Below, piece after piece: positions 30,858-40,198 of a stretch of DNA of 64,000 bases. Position numbers and translations under genes: made by a program. This DNA is from Siphonodentalium dalli. Lineage: Eukaryota; Mollusca; Scaphopoda; Gadilida; Siphonodentaliidae. The notes below the pieces were generated by a model, which saw only the letters and a list, made by a program, of their open reading frames with translations, did no database searches and was not told where the DNA came from. The DNA lies in NCBI GenBank assembly GCA_032622095.1, contig CP136068.1, positions 111,365,546-111,429,545 of the forward strand. Direction: 5' to 3'. Positions within the stretch are counted from its first letter, which is position 1. Each line of letters starts with the position of its first letter.

Positions 30858-30895
30858 GGCTCTTTTCAGAGCCAACTACATTTTTGAAAAGAGAG
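30858..30895 (+). promoter_or_regulatory. Histone-type 3' end signal of gene 7
   Basis: Perfect hairpin at 30858-30873 and GAAAAGAGAG at 30886-30895 despite the dead start. Confidence 0.86.
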
Positions 30896-31449
30896 CTCTT
30901 ACAAAATTGCTTTACTGACTAAAATTGGTCGATCGGAATAATTCGCTGGGGTATTGTGCATGGCAAATAATCTAGCTGAAATCAATATTTTCACTCTTAG
31001 AACAAATATGTATAAATTCTAGACACTATGTGTTACATTATATCTTAAACAAAATAATTGTGTAGAAATGATACATGACATAATTATATGTGTCGGTGGA
31101 ATTTCCACAACGTTGAATATGAGTGAATATGTGAGTGTATCATAGTTATTACATTATATGGGTTCTATTGGAGACATAAAACTCGTGAAGGCTATACCAC
31201 AAATACCACCAAAAACAAAGCAAACAAACAAATTGGCAGCAGCTTTAAAATTTGTCAAAACTGAACATTACGCAATTGTGTACCACAACGTTTTTAAGCT
31301 GCTGCCATATTTTTAACAGTATATACAGATAACCATTTTGGTGTAAGCCATGTGTGGAGCGTTTTGATCATGTAGCTGGGGTGCATGGGCTCTGAGCTAA
31401 TGCCAAGTCGCCAGTTAAAATCTGCAGTGAATGCTTGGTCGACAGTTAA

Positions 31450-31910
31450 AGATGCATTATCCGATTTAACGCTCCTAAATTATGATTTTGTCTGCTTCGG
31501 TAGCAAAAAATATTTGATTCGAGTCGAGGAATCCACCCATAAAAGCTCAGAGTGATCAGATATCGATTTTTGAAGTTTGTTATTTCTCAAGATGTGGAAT
31601 TAATTGTGGCCCAGAAAAACGTCGTCAAACGAACGATCTCGTACACAATTGCGGATGAAGATGATATCATATCAAGTGGTATCAAGTGGTAATGCGGCCA
31701 AATATCGTGATACTCAAGTGATAATACGGCCATATTTCGTTGAACGAAATGTTGATAAATAACACGTTTTGGAACATTTGATACCATAGTTGACAGTGGT
31801 TAGCACTATTTTGTGGCAATTAATCGATTCTGATAACTAAAGGGTATTTTGAAGAAATGTTGTTGTTGTATCTTGATGATATGGGGACCGTCTGATATGA
31901 TTGAGTACCT
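31450..31910 (+). mobile_element. TTAA MITE family 1, copy downstream of gene 7
   Basis: 461 bp with intact TTAA on both sides (31446-31449, 31911-31914), in the same minisatellite monomer position as units 4 and 5, so inherited with the unit. Confidence 0.8.
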
Positions 31911-33060
31911 TTAAAAGCTGCAACGAATATGACCTACACGTGCTAGATCAAAGCTTGTCAACGAACGAGTTTAATATATATAAGACACCTATATACACAC
32001 TTCATTTGAACATCGAACATACAGATTAATTTCTCGTATTCGATAACCTATTTTGATCACCGGATCGGTGCCGGAATGTGACACAATCGAGCACTACTAT
32101 AGTTATAACTTGGGGCTCCAAACCGCTATATATGGCTATACGGCTTTAAATGTGCATCGTCCGGTTTGACACCAGGTAAAAAAAAATAAAAAAAATAGTT
32201 GTAGTAAGTAACCATCACTCGTCGAATGACGCAGGCACAGGAACAGGCAACTTTGATAAACTGTTCAACAGTTGGAAATTTCATGCCTGACACACATTAG
32301 TTGGAAATTTTACACCACGTATAGGTTGAAATTTGTCATTTGTCGCCAATCTTATTGGGTGTCAGGTTGGAAATTCCAAACCGTTAGAAGCTTGATGTAC
32401 CAGTTGGAAACTGGGGGGGGGGGGTGCAAATGGAAAACTACGAGCCTGGGAGTTTGGTCTGGTTCAAAGGGCGGTGTGCAGTTGGAAATTTCAAGATGGA
32501 CACCAACAATTAACGGGGAACCTCTAGCCACGTCCATGCGCAGACATCTCGAAAAATAATCAAAAACGTCCGTCAGTTTTTGCGTTGAAAAAGAATGAAA
32601 ACAAACATAATAGAACGCTCTTTACTATAAACCATATTGGAAACGAAGGCACGTACTTAAGCACTTTAGCAGAGATATTTGTTCTTATTTGTACTTGTCT
32701 GACAAACAAATCAAAACGCGTTAAAACTTCCTAGTTTTAAAGTCAATATTGACAGTCAAAATCTACTATTAATGGGCCCTTGGGTCCAAGACTCCAAATA
32801 GTTTCTGATATCTAGAAAACGTAGCAATGGTCAAATTTTATGTTGTCAGATAGGATGGGGCATCTTTAAATATTTGTCTCACTTGAACATTTTGATATCA
32901 TATATATATCTTGTATTTTGTCACATCAATACTTTATTTATGAACACATCAATTGAATTGACTGAAGGTCGCGTTAATGATGTTGTTACAACAGTTAATT
33001 AATCATCTCACTGTCGGCAAGAGCTAGGACTAATGAGAATGAGTCTTGACACAGAGATGG

Positions 33061-33289
33061 TTAATTGGTTTTGAAGAAAATCTCAACTAGATGTCGCGTC
33101 AGAGACACACGGCTATATAGGAACGCAAGAGACCCACTGCTTCATATAAACATTTATACCTATCCTGACAACAGTGCGGTTATATAGGAACGCAAGAGAC
33201 CCACTGCTTCATTTGAACATTTATACCGATCCTGACAACAGTACTTGATCCTGACGTTATACCGACAATAATTAACTACAAAGACAACC
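33061..33289 (+). promoter_or_regulatory. Duplicated promoter module of gene 8
   Basis: ATTGG near 33064; TATATA at 33114-33119 and 33181-33186. The distal TATAAA (33145-33150) is intact while the proximal is changed to ATTTGAAC. Confidence 0.5.
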
Positions 33290-33643
33290 ATGGGACGGTT
33301 CAACAAGAAAAGAGAAGACAGCAAGATAAATGTCCATCACCAGCTACTCGACTCAGAGACTAGATTTCGTCGCGGATGTCGCCAAATCAAAGCACTCAAC
33401 GCCAAACTTAGAAAGCTGAACCGTTTTTATGCAACCGCCAAATGCAACGGGCTCCGCGCCCAGACGGACCTTGCAAGAATGCGCATCTCTGTTCTGGAAG
33501 GTGTTCGGGGAATGTTTTACGAATATGTCACGAAGAAAGTCGAGGTGTTACGAGAGTTACGGAATCAGATGTTGCAAGAAATCCACCAATCAGGAATTGA
33601 AAGGAGCGACGACATCACGCAGCAAACATGGACAGCAGCCTGA
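33290..33643 (+). CDS. Gene 8: small basic helical protein
   Basis: 117 residues; differs from gene 6 by R at 25, V35A and A84V. Intact, with promoter and hairpin. It is the second-half partner of gene 6 in the higher-order repeat. Confidence 0.79.
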   Translation: MGRFNKKREDSKINVHHQLLDSETRFRRGCRQIKALNAKLRKLNRFYATAKCNGLRAQTDLARMRISVLEGVRGMFYEYVTKKVEVLRELRNQMLQEIHQSGIERSDDITQQTWTAA

Positions 33644-33687
33644 TCCGATCGGGATAAAACATACAGCATACATACGCTGACTCAAAC

Positions 33688-33725
33688 GGCTCTTTTCAGA
33701 GCCAACTATATTTTTGAAAAGAGAG
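33688..33725 (+). promoter_or_regulatory. Histone-type 3' end signal of gene 8
   Basis: Hairpin at 33688-33703 followed by GAAAAGAGAG at 33716-33725. Confidence 0.87.
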
Positions 33726-33829
33726 CTCTTACAAATTGCTTTACTGACTAAAATCGGTCGATCGGAGTACTTCCCTGAGTGTTGTGCGTGGCAAATAATC
33801 TAGCTGAAATCAATATTTTCACTCTTAGA

Positions 33830-34305
33830 ACTAATATGTATAAATTCTAGACACTATGTGTTACATTATATCTTAAACAAAATTGTGTACAAAGGATACA
33901 TAACATAATTATACGAGTCGGTGGAATTTCCTCAACGTTGAATGTGAGTGAATATGTGAGTGTATCATAGTTATTAGATTCTATTGGAGACATAAAACTC
34001 GTGAATGCTATACCACCAATACCACTCACAAAAAAAAAAAAAAAAAAAATTGGCAGCAGCTTTAAAACTTGTCAAAACTGAACAGTACGTAATTGTGTAG
34101 CGCAACGTTTTTAAGCTGGTAGCTTTTTCGAGGTTTGTGACTCAAATAGAACATAACTCATCTACGAACTATAATACTCACATAATTACTCATATTCAAT
34201 GTTGAGAAATTTCCACCGACACATACAAATGTACACAATGTAACACAATGTAAAATGTAACGCATATATATTGTGCACAATTTATACACATTTGTTCTAA
34301 GAGTG
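33830..34305. repeat. Inverted duplication of post-gene spacer, second copy
   Basis: Counterpart of 25270-25715, with an A-run (34029-34049) in the loop. Confidence 0.6.
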
Positions 34306-34511
34306 CGTGTTCCCGGCCACGTCGAGATTCGATTGTATATAATTAAAGCGGCATTACTTAAATTAAATTCCTCAAAGCAGACTTAGAGATTGTTCGCTTT
34401 TGTCAGGTTCCGGGGATTCAAAACATGCAGGTCGATGAATAGAAAAACAACTACTCATACACGGACTGTTGTGTCAAAACGTATCGTTTCAGGAAGATTA
34501 CAGCTCACAAA

Positions 34512-35281
34512 AGGTCCGAGAATCGATAGTCTGGTAGTTGAACATACAGAGAATCGATAGTCTGGTAGTTGAACATACCGAGAAGCGATAGTCTGGTAGT
34601 TGAACATACCGAGAAGCGATAGTCTGGTAGTTAGGTCCGAGAAGCGATAGTCTGGTAGTTGGTCCGAGGAGCGATAGTCTAGTAGTAAAGGTCCGAGAAG
34701 CGATAGTCTGGTAGTTAGGTACGAGAAGCGATAGTCTGGTAGTTAGGTCCGAGAAGCGATAGTCTGGTAGTTAGGTCCGAGAAGCGATAGTCTGGTAGTT
34801 AGGTCCGAGAAGCGATAGTCTGGTAGTTAAGGTCCGAGAAGCGATAGTCTGGTAGTTAGGTCCGAGAAGCGATAGCCTGGTAGTAAAGGTCCGAGAAGCG
34901 ATAGTCTGGTAGTTAGGTCCGAGAAGCGATAGTCTGGTAGTTAGGTCCGAGAAGCGATAATCTGGTAGTTAAGGTCCGAGAAGCAATAGTCTGGTAGTTA
35001 GGTCCGAGAAGCGATAGTCTGGTAGTTAGGTCCGAGAAGCGATAGTCTGGTAGTTAGGTCCGAGAAGCGATAGTCTGGTAGTTAAGGTCCGAGAAGCGAT
35101 AGTCTGGTAGTTAGGTCCGAGAAGCGATAGTCTGGTAGTTAGGTCCGAGAAGCGATAGTCTGGTAGTTAGGTCCGAGAAGCGATAGTCTGGTAGTAAAGG
35201 TTCGAGAAGCGATAGTCTGGTAGTTAGGTCCGATAAGCGATAGTCTGGTAGTTGGTCCGAGAAGCGACAGTCTGGTAGTTG
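34512..35281 (+). repeat. 28-bp minisatellite, about 27 units
   Basis: Same unit as the array at 25912 but about ten repeats shorter; its first units carry a TTGAACATAC junction normally seen only at the array end. The length difference between two otherwise near-identical halves shows the array is unstable. Confidence 0.95.
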
Positions 35282-35639
35282 AACATACAGCTGTTACATT
35301 TCCGTCTGAGTATGTATAGCCATGTTTGTGCAAGGCATGTGTGGAAGTGTTTTGGTCATGTAGCTGGGGTGGGCTATATGAGCTAATGCTAAGTCGCCAG
35401 TTAAAAGCTGCAGTGAATGCTTGGTCGATAGTTAAAAGCTGCAGTGAATGCTTGGTCGCCAGTTAAAATCTGCAGTGAATGCTTGGTCGCCAGTTAAAGC
35501 TGCATTGAATGCTTGGTCGCCAGTTAAAAGCTGCAGCGAGTAGGGCCTACATGTATTAGATCAAAGCTGTCAACAAAGGAGTTGAACATATATGACTCTT
35601 ATATACCCACTTCATTTGAACATCGAACATATAGATTAA

Positions 35640-36123
35640 AGGTACTCAATCCGATCAGACGGTCTCCATATCATCAAGATACGACAATAATAACAACAAC
35701 AAGAACAACAACAAGAACAACATTTCTTAAAAATACGCTTTAGTTATCATAATCGATTAATTGCAACAAAATAATGCTAACCACTGTCAACTATTGTATC
35801 AAATTTCTCAAAACGTGTTATTTATCAACATTTTGTTCAACGAAATATGACCGTATTATCACTTGAGTATCATAAATTTGGCCGTATTACCACTTGATGT
35901 TAGGGTTATCCATCTCCATCCGCAATTTTGTCCTAGACCGTCCGTTTGATGACGTTTTTCTCGGCCACAAATAATTCCACATCACGAGATATAACAAACT
36001 TAAAAAAATCGATATCTGATTACTCTATCTTTGATGGGTGGGTTCCTCGACTTGAATTAAATATATTTTACCCCGAAGCCAAAGAAATAGTAATTTAGGA
36101 GCGTTAATTCGGATAATGCATCT
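35640..36123 (-). mobile_element. TTAA MITE family 1, inverted copy, second half
   Basis: 484 bp, TTAA on both sides (35636-35639, 36124-36127); paralogous position to 27340-27817. Confidence 0.8.
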
Positions 36124-36410
36124 TTAATTTCTCGTATTCGTTAACCTATTTTGATCCCCGGATCGGTGCCGGAATGTGACACAATCGAACAATACTATAG
36201 CTCCAAACCGTTATATATGACTATACGGCTTTAAATGTGCATCGTCCGGTTTGACACCAGGTAACAGAAAATAACAAAAACTGGTAGTAAGTAACCGTCA
36301 CTAGAATGGCACAGGCACAGGGACAGGCAACGTTGATAAAACTGTACAACAGTTGGAAATTTCATGCCTGACGCACATTAGTTGGAAATTTTACACCAAA
36401 TATAGGTTGA

Positions 36411-36756
36411 AATTGTTCTCATTGTTTTGGTCTGAAATGGTCATCAGATTCAAATCTTAGTGGGGTGTCAGGTTGGAAATTCCCAACAGTTATAGAAACT
36501 TGATGTACACGTTATAAACTGGGGGGGGGGCGCAAGTGGTTCATACGTGAAATGATTCCACATCAAGGATGCTGCGATATACACATTGAAAACAATTGGA
36601 ATAGGAACTGGCCATTGCGATTGACCCCCTCCCATGGAGCCTGACGTATGCAATTACAAGACGAGCATTATTTTTCACGCAACAATTATTGAAAACTCCC
36701 CACCGCTGTCATCATTCCACGATGCATTTGTCTCCATCCTGTCTTTTACTTTCTCG

Positions 36757-36804
<48 letters not shown>

Positions 36805-37300
36805 TCACACCACATGCTTCTTACTATCCCTAACACTACATTATCTCTGTTTTCATCCCTAACTCAAACTTAGCCATATATATCTCAATTTCTCCTAAAA
36901 CATTATTTCAATCCTTTCCCGTCTGATCGATACCCCTTCCTCACTTATTGGGGAAGGGGCATGTCGCCAAAGAGGAGAAGACTTCATATAAGCCCTCGGG
37001 CTTGTTGTCTGATCCTCATTTCCATACATTATCTTATATTTTGCATATTAATGTTTGTATGATCTGTATATTATGTAACCTTGGAAATAAAAATATATTT
37101 ACACTAAGTGGTTCAGCAGATGTAGCTTGAGCTTCCGCCATTAATTCTGTGACCTCTGTGCCTGCCTGATGGTCTCATATATCTAGTCGAGAGAGGTGGA
37201 GGAGCCAGCCGCTTGGTCGCCTATATATAGCCTGGACAAACAACACACATAATTCAGTATTATTAGTATAGAGACTGATGAACAGAAATAAAATTAATTT
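36411..37300 (+). other. Spacer with LINE-like 3' UTR block and CT tract
   Basis: Counterpart of 29402-30240. Contains a CT microsatellite at about 36764-36806 and the AAGCCCTCGGGCTTGTTG hairpin block ending near 37100. No gene seen. Confidence 0.55.
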
Positions 37301-37505
37301 TATTGACAAAAGGTCGCGTTAATGATGTTGTTACAATAGTTAATTATCTCCCTGTTATCATAGTTTTGGGTTTGATGTCGGATCAGAGAGACACGGTTAA
37401 ATAGGAACACGCAAGAGACCCTCTGTTTCATATAAAATATTATACCGATACTGACAACAGTAATTTATTCTGACATTATACCGACAATTAACTACAAAGA
37501 CAACC

Positions 37506-37853
37506 ATGGGACGATTCAGCAAGAAAGGAGAAGATAGCAAGATAAACATCCATCACCAGCTACTCGACTCGGAGACTAGATTTCGATGTCGCCAAATTAA
37601 AGTACTCAACGCCAAACTCAGAAAGCTGAACCGTTGCTATGCAGCCGCCAAATGCAACGGACTCCGAGCCCAGACGGACCTTGTAAGACTGCGCATCTCT
37701 GTTCTGGATGGTGTTCGGGGAACGTTTTACGAATATGTCACGAAGAAAGCCGAGGTGTTACGAGAGTTATGGAATCAGATGTTGCAAGAAATCCGCCAAT
37801 CAGGAATCGAAAGGAGCGACGACATCACGCGGCAAACATGGACAGGAGCCTGA
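37506..37853 (+). CDS. Gene 9: small basic helical protein, 115 aa, without 3' hairpin
   Basis: Intact start, TATAAA at 37431-37436 (TATATA is degraded to TAAATA). Two residues (R28-G29) are deleted in frame and there are unusual changes (R8G, M75T, R91W, H99R, A116G). The downstream sequence switches at about 37875 to distant spacer (TGGGTGTTTGGCCTG...), so the hairpin and downstream element are gone. With neither histone-type nor clear polyadenylation signal nearby, it is probably decaying. Confidence 0.65.
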   Translation: MGRFSKKGEDSKINIHHQLLDSETRFRCRQIKVLNAKLRKLNRCYAAAKCNGLRAQTDLVRLRISVLDGVRGTFYEYVTKKAEVLRELWNQMLQEIRQSGIERSDDITRQTWTGA

Positions 37854-38105
37854 TTATATCTGGATAAAACATACAGCCTGGGTGTTTGGCCTGCAGTTGG
37901 AAATTTCAAGATGGACACCAACAATTAAATGGGGAACCTCTAGTCACGTCCATGCGCAGACATCTCGAAAATAATAAAAAAAAAGACTGTCAGTTTTTGC
38001 GTTGAAAAAGAATGAAAACGAGCATAATGGAACGCGCTTTACTATAAACCCTATTGGAAACGAAGGCACGTACTTAAGCACTTTAGCAGAGATATTTGTT
38101 CTTAT

Positions 38106-39265
38106 CTGACAGGGAGTGGAGCGAGGCAATCTTAATTTGCTTTGTCTGTATTAGTTCCTCTCTGTCAGACGTTAGCACGAGTGAGTTGTGTGGACTGTAA
38201 CATTAGGGAAGCATCCAACCCCGTGCTAACGCCGGCGAGTGAGATGGTTTTGGATTAGGCCCAGGACGGATTATGAACTTAATCCCCGACGCCCCGTTAG
38301 CTGCTATACAGAGAAGTCGGATTGTGGACACTGTTAGCTGGCATCCCCAGGCTGACATGGGCTCTCTGGTTCTCTGTATAGAATTCCGGACAGATGATGC
38401 TGGACTCCAGAGGTCTTCTGCCCGGGACAGGAACGCCGAAACCCCCCGTACTGTGAAGAAGAGGCATCCAAAAAAGAAGACTCCACCAAGAAGAAGAAGG
38501 GACGCCGCCAGACGGGCGAAATGGAAGAAGAAGAAGGGGGTGACCGTAGATCTGCCGGTCACCCCTCCCCGTGTGGTTCAGACGACGTCCAGTGTCACAG
38601 CCGGTAGGTCGGAGTTGTCTGAGAGACGCACAGACGACCCGACCTGCATGGAGACAGACGACATCGTACCAGCTAGCAGGGACTCCGTGGATCTGCCGGA
38701 GGTCCCTGCTATCGTCATCGAGGCGAGCGGAGAAAGGGAGCAGGAAACCACCCCTGCTGTTCCTGCCGCCAGCTTCGAGGTGGAGTTGGACAGCTTGCCA
38801 CCACGGACACCGGAGTTCCATCTCATCCCGGTGTCCCCCCAGCTCTACCACCAGCAACAACATCAGCACAGACACCATCCGCTCTGTGGAAGAGCTAGTT
38901 ACAGAAGCAAGCTTAGCGCGGGCAGAATCCGATGCTTGCCGTGCCAGATTGGAAAAATAACGGTTGTTGCGAGAACAAAGATTGGAAGAACTAGAAAGGC
39001 AAAGCGCAGAAGCTGACAAAATAATAGCGGAAGCGATTCGCCAACAGCAACAACAACAACAAACAGAAATCCAGCAAAGAAAAAAAAAGAAACCCAAGAA
39101 AAAAAAATAACTTTATGTCTAGATCCTTTTTTTTCCTCCTTCATCCATGTTATGTATATGACATATCATATCATAACCCCTTCATCATTTCACAAGTGGG
39201 TTGTAGGGGAGGGGCTACGCCCCTTCCAAATCTTCCCTGGGCTCATCCCCCAAAACCCCTAATAA
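38106..39265 (+). mobile_element. ORF-only retroposon, copy 2
   Basis: 1.16 kb flanked by a 14-bp target duplication ATATTTGTTCTTAT (38092-38105 and 39266-39279); the uninterrupted site lies near 19424-19437. It shares the GAGTGGAGCGA start, CACGAGTGAGTTGTG leader and ORF with copy 1. Its 3' end has an AGGGGCTACGCCCCT hairpin, then TGGGCTCATCCCCCAAAACC and a CTAATAA tail. Confidence 0.82.
38273..39110 (+). pseudogene. Basic ORF1-like protein of the ORF-only retroposon, frameshifted
   Basis: Homologous to the protein at 15845-16621 from MNLIPDAPLAAIQRSR through the basic block (KKKTPPRRRRDAARRAKWKK) to IPVSP. A C run (38835-38840) has one extra base; reading past it in the other frame restores PSSTTSNN and a coiled coil (VEELVTEASLARAESDACRA). 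A TAA at 38958-38960 then stops it before the final KKKPKKKK (stop at 39108-39110). Two lesions make it non-functional. As it stands, the shifted frame runs to 39016 (247 codons). Confidence 0.75.
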
Positions 39266-39639
39266 ATATTTGTTCTTATTTGTACTTGTCTGACAAACAA
39301 ATCAAAGCGCGTTAAAACTCCCTAGTTTTAAAGTCAATATTGACAGTCAAAATCTACAATTAATGGGCCCATGGGTCCAAATAGTTTCGGATATCTAGAA
39401 AACGTAGCAATGGTCAAATTTTATGTTGTCAGATAGGATGGGGTATCTTTAAATATTTGTCTCACTTGAACATTTTGATGTCATATATATATCTTGTATT
39501 TTGTCACATCTGTACTATATTTATGAACACATCGATTGAATTGACTGAAGGTCGCGTTAATGATGTTGTTACAACAGTTAATTAATCATCTCACTGTCGG
39601 CAAGAGCTAGGACTAATGAGAATGAGTCTTGACACAGAG

Positions 39640-39813
39640 ATGTAGATGGTTAATTGGTTTTGAAGGAAATCTCATCTAGATGTCGCGTCAGAGGGACACG
39701 GTTATATAGGAACACAAGAGACCCACTGCTTCATATAAACATTTATACCGATACTGACAATAGTATACTTGATCCTGACATTATACCGACAATAATTAAC
39801 TACAGCGACAACT
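39640..39813 (+). promoter_or_regulatory. Promoter and leader of gene 10
   Basis: ATTGG near 39653, TATATA at 39703-39708, TATAAA at 39734-39739; single module. Confidence 0.55.
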
Positions 39814-40167
39814 ATGGGACGGTTCAACAAGAAAATAGAAGACAGCAAGATAAATATCCATCACCAGCTACTCGACTCGGAGACCCGATTTCGTCGCGGA
39901 TGTCGCCAAATCAAAGTACTCAACGCCAAACTTAGGAAGCTGAATCGTTGCTATGCAACCGCCAAATGCAACGGACTCCGCGTTCAGACGGACCTGGCAA
40001 GAATGCGCATCTCTGTTCTGGAAGGTGTTCGGGGAATGTTTTACGAATATGTCACGAAGAAAGCCGAGGTGTTACGAGAATTACGGAATAAGATGTTGCA
40101 AGAAATCCACCAATCAGGAATCGAAAGGAGCGACGACATCACGCAGCATACATGGACAGCAGCCTGA
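39814..40167 (+). CDS. Gene 10: small basic helical protein, hairpin displaced 5 kb
   Basis: 117 residues, intact, with R8I, V15I, F46C, A57V and Q93K relative to gene 1; R8I is shared with gene 11. Thirty bases after the stop it is interrupted by a 5.07 kb foldback element, so its stem-loop now lies at 45289-45304. Normal SLBP/U7 processing of a short mRNA cannot occur unless the element is removed or transcribed through. Confidence 0.75.
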   Translation: MGRFNKKIEDSKINIHHQLLDSETRFRRGCRQIKVLNAKLRKLNRCYATAKCNGLRVQTDLARMRISVLEGVRGMFYEYVTKKAEVLRELRNKMLQEIHQSGIERSDDITQHTWTAA

Positions 40168-40198
40168 TTCGATCGGGATAAAACATACAGCATACATA

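Larger units (their letters stand above)
24341..38090 (+). repeat. Two-gene higher-order repeat (genes 6+7, then 8+9)
   Basis: The stretch from about 24341 recurs from about 32895 at an offset of 8552 bp. Each half has one gene of type a (6, 8), a spacer with 28-bp minisatellite and inverted MITE, LINE-derived 3' UTR sequence, then one gene of type b (7, 9). Genes 7 and 9 share S5, A49, V62, L64 and D70, which 6 and 8 lack. The first half additionally carries a truncated LINE (28038-29400) and a long tail spacer absent from the second. Confidence 0.8.

Noticed and set aside
38297-39097. 266-codon minus-strand frame opposite the second retroposon ORF
   Set aside because: It is antisense to the homologous plus-strand ORF and has no counterpart in copy 1.
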